DNA of 64,000 nt from Ectothiorhodospiraceae bacterium 2226 (GCA_013348725.1 CP054689.1:2414501-2478500); one strand, 5' to 3'; numbered from the stretch's first letter, positions 17,894 through 27,004 are shown. Translations and numbers: made by a program. Notes: a model not told the origin generated them from the sequence alone.

Positions 17894-18991
17894 ATGAGTT
17901 CGAGCGATTGGTTCGCCGTGCCGCGCTGGCGCCGCCTTGCGCTGATGGCGGCGCTCCTGGTGCTGCTGGTGATCTGGCTTGCAAGCGGGGTGCTCACGCG
18001 CCAGGCACCGCAGCCGCCCGAGGCGCGTGCGCCCCTTGCCACGCTGGTGGCGGTGGAGACCCAGGAGGCGCGGCCGGTGCAACGGCGCTTGACCCTGCAG
18101 GGCGACGTGGAGCCCGATCAGGTGGTGCGGGTGCGCGCCCGCACCGCCGGGCCGGTGGAGCGCTGGGAGGCGCGCCTCGGCGAGCTGGTCGGGGCCGGCG
18201 ATCTGCTCGCGCACGTGGCCGTGGACGAGCGCGAGGCGCAGCTGCGCCAGGCCGAAGCGGCGCTGCGGTCGGCGCAGTCGGAGTATCGGGCCGCGCAGCA
18301 GTTGCTGGCCGAGGGCTTCGTGGCGGAAGGTGAACTCGAGCGCCGCGAGGCCGACTTGGAGGGCGCCCGCGCCCAAGTCGAGGCCATGCGCCAGGAGGTC
18401 GAGCACACGCGCGTGCGCGCCCCCATCGAGGGGGTGCTGAATGCGCGTTTGGCGGAGGTGGGGGACTTCGTGGCGGTGGGCGGGGAGGTCGCGGAGGTGG
18501 TCGACAACGATCCCTTGGTGGCTGTGGTGCGCGTGCCGCAGCACGCCGTGCACCGCCTGCGCGCGGGTGCGGCGGCCGAGGTGCGCTTTGTGGGCGGCGG
18601 TACCGCCGAGGGCACGTTGCGCTTTGTGGCGGTCCGCGCCGACCCGGCCACGCGCACCTTCCGGGCCGAGGTCGAGATACCCAACCCGGAGCGTGCGCTG
18701 CCCTCCGGCATCAGCGCCGAGGTGACGCTGCTCACCGGCGAGGCCGAGGCCCACAAGGTCTCGCCCGCCATCCTCTCGCTGGACGACGCCGGTCGCGTGG
18801 GGGTGCGCACGGTGGATGAGGGGCAGCGCGTGCGGTTCTACCCCGTCGAGATCGTGCGTGCCGAGGTCGACGGGGTGTGGGTCAGCGGCCTGCCGCGCAC
18901 CGCGCACATCATCACGGTGGGACACGGCTTCGTGAGCGATGGGGAGCAGGTGCGCGTCGAACCGCAGCACGCGGAGGCCGGCGCGTCATGA
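17894..18991 (+). CDS. RND efflux membrane-fusion (adaptor) subunit
   Basis: 365 residues. An N-terminal anchor (about 15-35) is followed by the usual adaptor order: a first barrel half, a split biotinyl-lipoyl motif (GPVERWEARLGELVGAGDLL and later VRAPIEGVLNARLAEVGDFV), between them an alpha-hairpin rich in Ala/Glu/Arg (about 120-180), then a beta-barrel and membrane-proximal domain. It links the inner-membrane pump to an outer-membrane channel. It overlaps the pump gene by ATGA. No TolC-like gene is adjacent, so the channel is presumably encoded elsewhere. Confidence 0.93.
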   Translation: MSSSDWFAVPRWRRLALMAALLVLLVIWLASGVLTRQAPQPPEARAPLATLVAVETQEARPVQRRLTLQGDVEPDQVVRVRARTAGPVERWEARLGELVGAGDLLAHVAVDEREAQLRQAEAALRSAQSEYRAAQQLLAEGFVAEGELERREADLEGARAQVEAMRQEVEHTRVRAPIEGVLNARLAEVGDFVAVGGEVAEVVDNDPLVAVVRVPQHAVHRLRAGAAAEVRFVGGGTAEGTLRFVAVRADPATRTFRAEVEIPNPERALPSGISAEVTLLTGEAEAHKVSPAILSLDDAGRVGVRTVDEGQRVRFYPVEIVRAEVDGVWVSGLPRTAHIITVGHGFVSDGEQVRVEPQHAEAGAS

Positions 18992-21900
18992 ACGCGCTGA
19001 TTGCCGCGGTCGCGGCACGCGGCCGCTCGGTGCTAATCGTGTTCCTGTTGTTGGTGCTCGCCGGGGCCTACGCCTACAGCGTCATCCCCAAGGAAGCCGC
19101 GCCCGACATCGATATCCCCATTTTCTTCATCAACGTCGTGCAGCAGGGCCTCTCGCCCGCCGACGCCGAGCGTTTGCTGGTGCGCCCGCTGGAGCGGGTG
19201 CTGCAACCGCTGGCGGGGCTGCGCGACATCACGGCCTACGCGGGCGAAGGCTTCGGCCTGGTGCAGCTGGAGTTCGATCCGCAGCGCGACAACCGCACGG
19301 CGCTGGAGGATGTGCGCGCAGAGGTCGACCAGGTACTGGCCGAGCTGCCGCCGGGCGCGGAGCGGCCGCACATCACGGAGGTGGACCTCACCCTGTTCCC
19401 GGTGCTCAGCGTGATCCTCTCCGGCCCCACGGGCGAGCGCGTCTTGCAGCGCATCGCGCGCCAGTTGGAGGATCGCCTGGAGGCCTTGCCCGGGGTGCTG
19501 GAGGTGGACATCGGCGGCGAGCGCGAGCACCTGATGGAGATACTCGCCGATCCCATGGTGATGGTGTCCTACGGTATCGGCTTCGACGAGTTGGCACAGG
19601 CGGTGCGGCGTAACAATCAGCTCGTTGCGGCCGGCGCGGCCGACACGGGCACGGGGCGCGTCGCCATCCGCATACCCGAGCTTATCGAAGGTGCCGCCGA
19701 GGTGCTCGACACTGTGGTGCGGGAGAGCGACGGCGCTGTGGTGCGCGTGCGCGATATTGCCGAGGTGCGCGAGACCTTCGAGGATCCGCAGGGCTTTGCG
19801 CGCGTGGACGGTCAGCCCGCCATCGCGCTCGAGGTCCGCAAGCAGGTCGAGGCCAACGTGATCGATCTGGTGCAGCAGGTGCGCGCCACTGTGGACGAGG
19901 CCGCGCGGGACTGGCCGGCGGGGTTGCAGGTCACCTTTCTGCAGGATCAGGCCGAAGCCGTGCAGCGCCAGATCGGCGACATGGAGAACGCGGTGGTGGT
20001 TGCGGTGATCCTGGTCATGTTGGTCGCCTTGGCCGCGCTCAGCGTGCGCGCGTCGCTGCTGGTGGCGCTGGCGGTACTGGGCTCCTTCCTCACGAGCATC
20101 CTGCTGGTTTCGCTGTTGGGCTTTACGCTCAACATCGTGGTGATGTTCGGCTTCATCCTGGTGATCGGGCTGTTGGTGGATGGCGCCGTCGTCGTGGTCG
20201 AGCTCGCGGACCGCTACCTCGCCGCCGGCGTCGGTGGCAGGCAGGCCTACGTACGTGCCGCGCAGCGCATGGCGTGGCCCATCACCACCGGCGCGGCCAC
20301 CACCGTCGCCGCGTTCGTGCCCATGCTGCTGTGGCCGGGCGTGGCGGGGCAGTTCATGCTGTATATCCCCGCCACGGTCATCGTCACGCTCGTCGTCGCA
20401 CTGCTCATGGCGCTGCTGGTGATCCCCACCCTGGGTACCTTGTTGCCGCGTGGTCGTCGCGCCGACCCAGAGCAGCAAGCGGTCGCGCGAGCGCTGGAGG
20501 AGGGGCACTTGGAGCGCGTGGGGCGGTTCACGCGCGGCTACGTGGCCGTACTGCGTCCGGCGGTGGCGCATCCGCTGCTCACGGTGGGAGCGGCTCTGGT
20601 GCTGATGATGGCTTTGTACACGGCCTATGCGGCGTTGGGGCGCGGGGTGGAGTTTTTTCCGCGCGTCGACCCGGACTTCCTGCAGATGCAGGTACAGGCG
20701 CGCGGCAATCTCTCGGTGCGCGAGGCCGACGCCTTGGTGCAGCAGGTGGAGCGGCGTGTGCTCGGCGTCGAGGGGGTGCGGGCGGTCTATGCGCGCACCC
20801 ATGGCGAGGTGCTGCAGCGCGTGCAGGCCAATGTGGCGCAGGACGTGGTGGGCGTGTTGCAGCTGGAGCTGCACCATTGGCGCGTGCGGCCGCCGGGGAC
20901 GGACATCGTCGCGGAGCTGCGGCGCCTGACCGCGGATATCCCCGGAGTGCGCGTGCAGGTGCGCGAGCAGCAGGGCGGGCCGCAGAGAGGCAAACCCATC
21001 GTGGTGCAACTCAGCGGCGCGGACGACGCCGCGCGGGAGCAGGCGGTGCGCCACGTACGCGCGCTCATGGCCGGGCTCGGCGGCTTCATCGACGTGGAGG
21101 ACGACCGTCCGCTGCCTGGCGTGGACGTGCGCGTGGTGGTCGACCGCGAGGCCGCCGCACGCCATGGCGCGGACATCGCGGTGCTGGGTCAGGCGGTGCA
21201 GATGATCACGCGCGGGGTGCCGCTGGACGTATACCGGCCCGCGCACACGGACGAGGAAGTCGACATCCGTCTGCGCTACCCGCCGCATCAGCGCAGCCTG
21301 CACCAGCTCGCGCAGCTCCAGGTGCCGACCGCGCGCGGCTTGGTGCCGGCCGCGCACTTCATCGAGTTTCAGCCGGTGCCGGCGCAGACGCTCATCCAGC
21401 GCTTGGACGGCACACGCGCCAACACGGTGGAGGCGGACGCGGCGCCGGACGAGCTGCCCGCCGACCTGATCGATCGACTGCGCCGCGCCCTGGCGCAGGA
21501 GCCGGTGCCGGAGGGCGTGCACGTCGCCTTTCGCGGCCAAGCGGAGGACCAGGCCGAGGTGGGCGCATTTCTGCCGCTCGCGGCGCTCACGGCCTTGTTC
21601 CTGATGGTGTTGATCCTGGTCACGCAGTTCAACAGCGTGTTTCAGGCGTTGTTGGTGCTCTCGGCCATCGTGTTCTCCACCGCCGGGGTCCTGCTGGGGC
21701 TGCTGCTGCGCGGCGAGCCGTTCGGCTTGATCATGAGCGGCATCGGCGTGCTGGCGCTGGCCGGCATCGTGGTGAACAACAACATCGTGCTGCTCGATAC
21801 CTACAACGCCTTGCGCGGCGAGGGTCTGGCCGCCGCGCACGCGGCGGTGCGCGCGGGCGCGCAGCGCCTGCGTCCCGTGTTGCTCACCTCCGCGACCACC

Positions 21901-22113
21901 GCGGCGGGGCTGATGCCCATGGTGCTGGGGCTGACGGTGGACATCCCGGGGCGCGACATCTATTTCGGCGCCCCGTCCACGCAGTACTGGATGCAGCTTG
22001 CCACGGCGGTGGTGGGCGGGCTTGTGCTCGCCGCGCCGCTGACGTTGCTGGTGACGCCGGCGGCCGTGTCCGGCTGGGACCGCTGGCGCGAGCGCCGCCG
22101 CGCGGCCGCGTGA
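18988..22113 (+). CDS. RND efflux pump, inner-membrane transporter
   Basis: 1041 residues, the AcrB/HAE-like size, with twelve membrane helices in two groups of six and two large periplasmic loops. In helix 4 the proton-relay motif reads GLLVDGAVVVVE: one Asp is kept, while the second position, Asp in AcrB, is Gly. The C-terminal half carries GIVVNNNIVLLDTYN. Substrate unknown; the sequence suggests organic compounds more than metals. It starts within the adaptor stop codon. The MarR gene lies convergent downstream and could control another promoter. Confidence 0.93.
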   Translation: MNALIAAVAARGRSVLIVFLLLVLAGAYAYSVIPKEAAPDIDIPIFFINVVQQGLSPADAERLLVRPLERVLQPLAGLRDITAYAGEGFGLVQLEFDPQRDNRTALEDVRAEVDQVLAELPPGAERPHITEVDLTLFPVLSVILSGPTGERVLQRIARQLEDRLEALPGVLEVDIGGEREHLMEILADPMVMVSYGIGFDELAQAVRRNNQLVAAGAADTGTGRVAIRIPELIEGAAEVLDTVVRESDGAVVRVRDIAEVRETFEDPQGFARVDGQPAIALEVRKQVEANVIDLVQQVRATVDEAARDWPAGLQVTFLQDQAEAVQRQIGDMENAVVVAVILVMLVALAALSVRASLLVALAVLGSFLTSILLVSLLGFTLNIVVMFGFILVIGLLVDGAVVVVELADRYLAAGVGGRQAYVRAAQRMAWPITTGAATTVAAFVPMLLWPGVAGQFMLYIPATVIVTLVVALLMALLVIPTLGTLLPRGRRADPEQQAVARALEEGHLERVGRFTRGYVAVLRPAVAHPLLTVGAALVLMMALYTAYAALGRGVEFFPRVDPDFLQMQVQARGNLSVREADALVQQVERRVLGVEGVRAVYARTHGEVLQRVQANVAQDVVGVLQLELHHWRVRPPGTDIVAELRRLTADIPGVRVQVREQQGGPQRGKPIVVQLSGADDAAREQAVRHVRALMAGLGGFIDVEDDRPLPGVDVRVVVDREAAARHGADIAVLGQAVQMITRGVPLDVYRPAHTDEEVDIRLRYPPHQRSLHQLAQLQVPTARGLVPAAHFIEFQPVPAQTLIQRLDGTRANTVEADAAPDELPADLIDRLRRALAQEPVPEGVHVAFRGQAEDQAEVGAFLPLAALTALFLMVLILVTQFNSVFQALLVLSAIVFSTAGVLLGLLLRGEPFGLIMSGIGVLALAGIVVNNNIVLLDTYNALRGEGLAAAHAAVRAGAQRLRPVLLTSATTAAGLMPMVLGLTVDIPGRDIYFGAPSTQYWMQLATAVVGGLVLAAPLTLLVTPAAVSGWDRWRERRRAAA

Positions 22114-22134
22114 CGCGGCGCCGGTGCGCGGCGC

Positions 22135-22587
22135 TCAGGAGAAGGCGCGGCGCAGCGCGCGCAGAGCTGCCTCGGCCTGATGCATTTCCTCCTCGCTGAG
22201 CCGGTCGAAGCGTTCCTTGATGCGCCGGATCTGGCGGGGGAACAGGCGTTCGAAGACCTCCACGCCCGCGCGCGTGAGCTCGACGCGCGTACAACGTCGA
22301 TCCTCGGGCAGCACGATGCGCTGCACGAGGCCCTTGGCCTCCAGGCGGTCGATCACCCCGGTGAGCGTACCCTTGGTGATCAAGGTCAACTCGCCGATCT
22401 CCTTGAAGGTCATGCCGTCGGTGTTGCCCAGCGTGAAGATGACGTCCGCCTGCGGGCCGGTCAGGCCAGTGCCGCGATAGCCGGCGTTGTCGTAGGCCGT
22501 GAAGGCCTGGTAGGCGCGCGCGAGTTCGCGCATCACGGGCATGAAGCGTTGCTGCGCGGCGTTCTTGGCGGTGATGTCGTCGCTCAT
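22135..22587 (-). CDS. MarR-family transcriptional regulator
   Basis: 150 residues with a winged helix-turn-helix: MTFKEIGELTLITKGTLTGV is the recognition region and LPEDRRCTRVELTRAG forms the wing. The ATG at 22587 follows GGAGTACCG; a longer frame upstream has no family similarity. It is convergent with the RND genes and divergent from the DUF1328-CDF group, so either could be its target. A 14-bp palindrome (22618-22631) lies just upstream and is a possible autoregulatory site. Confidence 0.9.
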   Translation of the reverse strand: MSDDITAKNAAQQRFMPVMRELARAYQAFTAYDNAGYRGTGLTGPQADVIFTLGNTDGMTFKEIGELTLITKGTLTGVIDRLEAKGLVQRIVLPEDRRCTRVELTRAGVEVFERLFPRQIRRIKERFDRLSEEEMHQAEAALRALRRAFS

Positions 22588-22815
22588 CGGTACTCCGCAA
22601 TGGATCTCGTACTGTAGTGCGCCGCGGCGCACAGGGTCAACGCACCCGCGCCGCGCGACAAGCCGGGGCTGCTCGGCTATAAGAATTTGTTGTGTTGCAA
22701 AGGGTTTTTCCTTTCGCGCAGTGGGCCAAGGAGCGGCCCCGTAACGCGGCCGCCGGCGACGTAACGCGCGGTGCGCAGTCACTTCATACCCACCAAGAAC
22801 GACAAGGAGGTTCGC

Positions 22816-23019
22816 ATGGGATTGTTGGCTTGGGCCCTCGTCTCGTTGGTCGTGGCCGTCATCGCCGCCGCCGTAGGATTCACCGGCGTGGCGGCCGGTG
22901 CCGCGATGATCGCGAAATGGCTGTTCGGAATCTTTCTCCTGATTGCCGTCATTTTGCTGATCCTCGGGCTAATGAACGGCGGCGGGCCGGCGATCGCGCT
23001 CGGCCTGCTGGGGCTGTAG
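22816..23019 (+). CDS. DUF1328 small membrane protein 1
   Basis: 67 residues with two hydrophobic helices separated by AAGAAMIAKWLFGIF, the signature segment of DUF1328 (YtjA-like) proteins. These are small inner-membrane proteins of unknown role, often stress-linked. The ribosome-binding site is AAGGAGG. The ATG at 22816 is chosen over an earlier in-frame start because of this site. A second copy follows after 9 bases. Confidence 0.85.
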   Translation: MGLLAWALVSLVVAVIAAAVGFTGVAAGAAMIAKWLFGIFLLIAVILLILGLMNGGGPAIALGLLGL

Positions 23020-23028
23020 GAGGCGGGC

Positions 23029-23208
23029 ATGGAGCTGATTTGGTTCGCCGTGGTGGCCTTGATCGTCTCGGTAGTGGCCGGCGCGCTCGGCTTCGCGGGC
23101 GTGGCCGGGCGCGCCGCCACGCTCGCCAAATGGCTGTTTGCGATCTTTCTCGTGCTCGCGGTCATCCTCATCATCTTGGTGGTGCTCGGCGTTCGGGCGT
23201 TGAACTGA
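23029..23208 (+). CDS. DUF1328 small membrane protein 2
   Basis: 59 residues (MELIWFAVVALIVSVV... to ...VVLGVRALN), a clear paralogue of the preceding gene with the same two helices and the segment GRAATLAKWLFAIFLVLA. Its ribosome-binding site is TAGGAGGCGGGC. The CDF transporter starts 18 bases downstream. The two copies could form hetero-oligomers; there is no direct evidence for function. Confidence 0.85.
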   Translation: MELIWFAVVALIVSVVAGALGFAGVAGRAATLAKWLFAIFLVLAVILIILVVLGVRALN

Positions 23209-23226
23209 CGCGCGGAGCGCGCCCGC

Positions 23227-24153
23227 ATGGCCCACGCGCACGACCATCACGCGCACGCGCACGGGACGCACGCGCACCGCCCGAGCAGTCGCCGCGTACT
23301 GCTCGCCGCCGTGGTACTGACGCTGACCTTCGGGCTGGTCGAGGGGCTGGCCGGCTGGTGGGCACAGTCGCTCGCCTTGATGTCGGATGCGGCGCACATG
23401 TTGTCGGATGCGTTCGCGCTGGGGCTGGCCGCGTTGGCGGCGCACGTCGCGCTGGCGCCGCCGACGCGTCGCCATTCTTTCGGGCTCGGCCGGGCCGAGG
23501 TGCTGGCGGCGCTGGTCAACGGACTGGTCATGCTGGCCATCGTCACCGCCATCGTGGTCGAGGCGGTGCGGCGGCTGTTCGCGCCCGCGCCGGTGGCGGG
23601 CGGGGTGGTGATGGGCGTGGCGCTGCTCGGCCTGACGGTGAACGTGGCGGTGGCCTGGATGCTCACGCGCGGCGAGCGCACGCTGAACGTGCGCGGGGCC
23701 TTGTTGCACGTGCTGGGCGATCTGCTCGGCTCGGTGGCGGCGCTGTTGGCCGGGGCGGTGATCTTCTTTACCGGTTGGACGCCGGCCGATCCGATTCTGT
23801 CGCTGGTCGTGTGTGCGCTGATTCTGTTCGCCAGTCTGCGTTTGCTGCGCGAGGCCCTGCACGTCATCATGGAGGGCGTGCCGTTGCACCTGGATCTGCA
23901 CGAAGTCGGGCGGGCGATGGCGGCCGCGGACCCGCGTATCCGCTCGGTGCACGACGTGCATATCTGGAGTCTATCGTCCGGAACCGCGGCGGTGTCGGCA
24001 CACGTGGTGCTGGACGATCTGCGGGCCTGGGACGCGGTGCTCGCGGCCCTGCGGCAGACACTGCACGACGATTTTGCGATCGATCACGTCACACTGCAGC
24101 CGGAGGCGACCGTCACCCACGTGCTGCAGCCCATGCCACGACCGAACCGTTGA
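23227..24153 (+). CDS. Cation diffusion facilitator (CzcD/ZitB-like metal exporter)
   Basis: 308 residues. A His-rich cytosolic N-terminus (AHAHDHHAHAHGTHAH) precedes six membrane helices. Helix 2 holds the metal site in LMSDAAHMLSDAF and helix 5 the matching one in LLHVLGDLLGSVAA. A cytosolic ferredoxin-like C-terminal domain follows with VHDVHIWSLSSG. The HxxxD/DxxxD arrangement fits zinc or cobalt export by proton antiport. It probably belongs to one operon with the two DUF1328 genes and the downstream methyltransferase. Confidence 0.94.
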   Translation: MAHAHDHHAHAHGTHAHRPSSRRVLLAAVVLTLTFGLVEGLAGWWAQSLALMSDAAHMLSDAFALGLAALAAHVALAPPTRRHSFGLGRAEVLAALVNGLVMLAIVTAIVVEAVRRLFAPAPVAGGVVMGVALLGLTVNVAVAWMLTRGERTLNVRGALLHVLGDLLGSVAALLAGAVIFFTGWTPADPILSLVVCALILFASLRLLREALHVIMEGVPLHLDLHEVGRAMAAADPRIRSVHDVHIWSLSSGTAAVSAHVVLDDLRAWDAVLAALRQTLHDDFAIDHVTLQPEATVTHVLQPMPRPNR

Positions 24154-24163
24154 GGAGGTGGTA

Positions 24164-24871
24164 ATGCGCTGGCTAAGGATTTCCTTGGTTCTCGTCCTGT
24201 CGCTGTTGCTGATGCCCGCGGGCGCAGTGGCCGAGTCGCCCGGGCTCGCGCCGACGGGGGCCGATCCGGCCATCAATCGGCCGTACCTCGACCCCGATTT
24301 TGAACAATGGAAGGGCCGCTTCGAGCGACCGGGGCGCGAGGTCTACGACCATCGCGAGCGCATCCTCGAGGCCTTGGCGCTCGAGTCGGGCGCGGCCGTG
24401 GCGGACGTCGGCGCGGGTACCGGCCTGTTCACCCTGCTGTTCGCCGAGGCGGTGGGGGAGGAGGGGCGCGTCTACGCGGTCGATATCTCGCGCACCTTCG
24501 TCGACAACATCGAGCGGCGTGCCGCGGCGGCCGGTCACGAGAACGTGATCGGCATCATCGGCGAGCAGGCAGGGGTCGGCCTCGACGCGGAATCGGTCGA
24601 CCTGGTGTTCACCTCCGACACCTACCACCACTTCGAGCAGCCCGAGGCCATGGTGCGCGCCATCCACGCGGCGCTGCGCCCGGGCGGCGAGTTCGTGTTG
24701 ATCGATTTCGAGCGCATCGAGGGTCACAGCTCGCGCTGGATTCTGGAGCACGTGCGCGCCGGCAAGGAGACGGTGATCGAGGAGGTCGAGGCGGAGGGTT
24801 TTCGCCTGATCGGCGAAGAGGACTTCCTTAACGAGAACTACTTCCTGCGCTTCGAGAAGCCGGCCTCCTGA
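24164..24871 (+). CDS. SAM-dependent methyltransferase with signal peptide
   Basis: 235 residues. Residues 1-23 (MRWLRISLVLVLSLLLMPAG then AVA) are a good Sec signal peptide. After it comes a class I methyltransferase core: VADVGAGTGLFTLLFAEAVG (SAM-binding loop I), VYAVDIS, and SVDLVFTSDTYHHFEQP. Related exported methyltransferases are common in proteobacteria, although SAM is a cytosolic cofactor, so the real site and reaction are unclear. The ribosome-binding site is GAGGAGGTGGTA. Its stop overlaps the start of the DUF488 gene by one base. Confidence 0.83.
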   Translation: MRWLRISLVLVLSLLLMPAGAVAESPGLAPTGADPAINRPYLDPDFEQWKGRFERPGREVYDHRERILEALALESGAAVADVGAGTGLFTLLFAEAVGEEGRVYAVDISRTFVDNIERRAAAAGHENVIGIIGEQAGVGLDAESVDLVFTSDTYHHFEQPEAMVRAIHAALRPGGEFVLIDFERIEGHSSRWILEHVRAGKETVIEEVEAEGFRLIGEEDFLNENYFLRFEKPAS

Positions 24872-25409
24872 TGCACGCGGATGTGCTCTATACCATCGGG
24901 CACGGGGCGCGCCCCGCCGCCGAGTTATTGGACATGCTCGCCGCGCACGGCATCGCGACCCTGGTCGACATACGCGCCTATCCGCGCTCGCGTCGGCACC
25001 CCCAGTTCGACCAGGGCGCGCTGCGCGAGGCGGTCGAGGCGCGCGGCCTGCGCTACCACTGGGCGGGGCGCCAACTCGGCGGACGCCGCCCGGTGCAGCC
25101 GCGCTCTGCGCCTTGCCCGAGGGGCTGCGCGGTTTCGCAGACTACATGGACAGCGAGGCGTTTGCGCGCGCGGCGGCTCAGCTCCAACGCTTGGCCGCGC
25201 GGGCGCCCGCCGCCGTGCTGTGCGCCGAGCGCGACCCGGCGCAGTGCCATCGCAGCTTGCTCGCCGATTACCTCGCCCTGCGCGGTGTGCAGGTGGTCCA
25301 CCTCCTTGGGCCCGGCGTGCGGCGCGCGCATGTGCTGCATCCGGGCGCGCGGCGCGAGTCGCAGCGCCTGGTTTACGATCGCGCCAGCGGTACGCTGGAC
25401 CTGCACTGA
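24871..25409 (+). pseudogene. DUF488 protein, frameshifted
   Basis: The first 70 codons encode a normal DUF488 N-terminus (VLYTIGHGARPAAELLDML, VDIRAYPRSRRHPQFDQGA, WAGRQLGGRRP). Around 25083-25112 the frame shifts by -1; from there the third frame gives the family's C-terminal half (LPEGLRGFADYMDSE, CAERDPAQCHRSLLADYLAL) to a stop at 25407-25409. A single missing base explains it. The repaired protein would be about 180 residues, the usual size. Either a recent lesion or a sequencing error. Confidence 0.85.
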
Positions 25410-25430
25410 TCGGCCGCGAGAGGGTAAGTC

Positions 25431-25835
25431 ATGAACGCCGACCAACATATCGTGACGGTGCGGCCCGCGCAGGCGGTCGACACCCTGCAGCGGTTGCCGT
25501 ACTTCGTCGGCATCGGCGCGGACACGGTCGGCAGCAGCGGCCTGTCCATGAGCCTCGTGGTCATTCCGCCCGGGGCGGTCTCCGAACCCCATTACCATGA
25601 GGGCTACGAAACCGCGATCTACGTGTTGAGCGGGCGGGTGGAGACGCGTTACGGGGCGGCGCTCGAGCATGTGGTGATTAACGGGCCCGGCGACTTCGTG
25701 TTCGTGCCGCCGGGGCTCCCCCACCAGGCCCGGAACCTCACCGACACCGAATCCGCCCGCGCGATCGTGGCCCGTAACGACCCGGCCGAGCGCGAGCGCG
25801 TCCAGCCCTACGCGGTGCCGATGAAGCCGGAATGA
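25431..25835 (+). CDS. Cupin-domain protein
   Basis: 134 residues forming one cupin barrel. Motif 1 is PHYHEGYETAIYVLSG (two His and a Glu as metal ligands) and motif 2 is GDFVFVPPGLPHQARN (third His). This metal set suits a dioxygenase, isomerase or sugar-binding role; none can be singled out. The ribosome-binding site is GAGAGGGTAAGTC. It follows the DUF488 gene by 21 bases and may share its transcript. Confidence 0.88.
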   Translation: MNADQHIVTVRPAQAVDTLQRLPYFVGIGADTVGSSGLSMSLVVIPPGAVSEPHYHEGYETAIYVLSGRVETRYGAALEHVVINGPGDFVFVPPGLPHQARNLTDTESARAIVARNDPAERERVQPYAVPMKPE

Positions 25836-25886
25836 GTCCGAAACGGTTGCGGGTGCGGCGCGCACGGGGCCGGTAGCGATCGGCGG

Positions 25887-26897
25887 TCAGTTCCAGGTCA
25901 GCGCGGCGCGCCGCTGCCAGTAGTCCTCCGGGGGTTCGGTAAGATTGGCCAGCGCCGCGCGGGCCTCGGCGTCCAAGCGCACGTCCAGGGCGGCGAGATT
26001 GGCATCGAGTTGCGCCACATCGGCGACGCCGCTCAGCACCACGTCGGCCCACGGCCGCTCGAGGGCGGCGGCCAGTACCAGCGTCTCCATCGGAACGCCG
26101 AGGCGCCGCGCCTGCGTCTCCAGTACCGCGCGCTGCACCGCGAAGGCAGGGTCGGTATTGCGCCCGGTCAGGCGCCCGTTCGCCAAGGCCTCTTTGACGA
26201 TGATGCCCATGCCGGTGGCGGCGGCCGCCGCGGCCGCTTCCTCGACCGAGGTCTCCAGCGGGTTCCAGGTCAGCTGCGCGCAGTCGAACAGAGGCTGCCC
26301 GTCGCGCCGCAGCGCGCGCGCCGCCGCCAGGATCTGCGGCTGTCGGGTCCCGCTGACGCTGAGTCCGATGCGTATCCCCGTGCGCTTGAGCGCCCACAGG
26401 CCGTCCAGCACCGCGGCATTCTCCAACACCCGGCTCTCGAAGGTGGCCGAGTGAATCTGGTACAGGTCGAGGTGGGCGCCGAGCAAGGCGCGCGACTCGC
26501 CCCACTGGCGTTCCAGCATCGCGGCGGAGTGTTCCTTGATCTCGTGCGCGGGCGCGTCGACTTGCCAGTCGGCGGTGTAGCGGTAGCCCCATTTGGAGCC
26601 GACCACGGCCTCGGCGGGCGCGATGCCGCGCGCGGCCAGCCAGCTGCCCAGAAATGCCTCCGCCCGCCCGTACGAGCGCGCGGCATCGAAGTAGCGCATC
26701 CCCGCCGCCCAGGCGGCATCCAGCACACGGTGGGCGCGCGCCTCCATCGCGGCCGGCGCGTAGTCGCCCTGGAGATCCGTGGCGTGGCCGAGGTTGATGT
26801 AGCCGGGGCGCCCCAACGCGGCGAGCCCGAGCCCGAGCCGGGATACGGTGAGGCCCGTGGCACCCAGGGCGCGTCGGGCGGGTGTTGTTTGCTGCAT
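25887..26897 (-). CDS. Aldo/keto reductase
   Basis: 336 residues, cytosolic, no signal peptide. Catalytic residues of the family are visible: Asp and Tyr in YFDAARSYGRAEA, Lys in GSKWGY and His in YQIHSATFES. NADPH-binding segments lie near the C-terminus (VVLSGVADVAQLDANL). It is not closely similar to the Tat-exported reductase at 2 kb. Divergent from msrA; the 107-base gap holds both promoters. Confidence 0.9.
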   Translation of the reverse strand: MQQTTPARRALGATGLTVSRLGLGLAALGRPGYINLGHATDLQGDYAPAAMEARAHRVLDAAWAAGMRYFDAARSYGRAEAFLGSWLAARGIAPAEAVVGSKWGYRYTADWQVDAPAHEIKEHSAAMLERQWGESRALLGAHLDLYQIHSATFESRVLENAAVLDGLWALKRTGIRIGLSVSGTRQPQILAAARALRRDGQPLFDCAQLTWNPLETSVEEAAAAAAATGMGIIVKEALANGRLTGRNTDPAFAVQRAVLETQARRLGVPMETLVLAAALERPWADVVLSGVADVAQLDANLAALDVRLDAEARAALANLTEPPEDYWQRRAALTWN

Positions 26898-27004
26898 GGC
26901 GGTCTCCTGTGGTGGTCCGATTATAAAGGGGCGCGGGCTGCGCCGGTCGCGAGCACCGCGCGCCGGCGTTACACTTTTCGCAGGTGTTTTGCGGAGCCGA
27001 CCCG

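Noticed and set aside
19033-21840. Long minus-strand open frame inside the RND pump gene
   Set aside because: A shadow of the high-GC coding strand: it is low-complexity (His/Gln/Arg/Ala-rich), matches no family and lies wholly within a well-supported gene. The same holds for similar frames at 3738-5657, 6460-8115 and 8033-10177.
22618-22631. 14-bp palindrome TGCGCCGCGGCGCA upstream of marR
   Set aside because: Could be a MarR operator, but in this GC-rich sequence such palindromes arise often, and MarR sites are usually AT-rich. Mentioned in the marR entry only.
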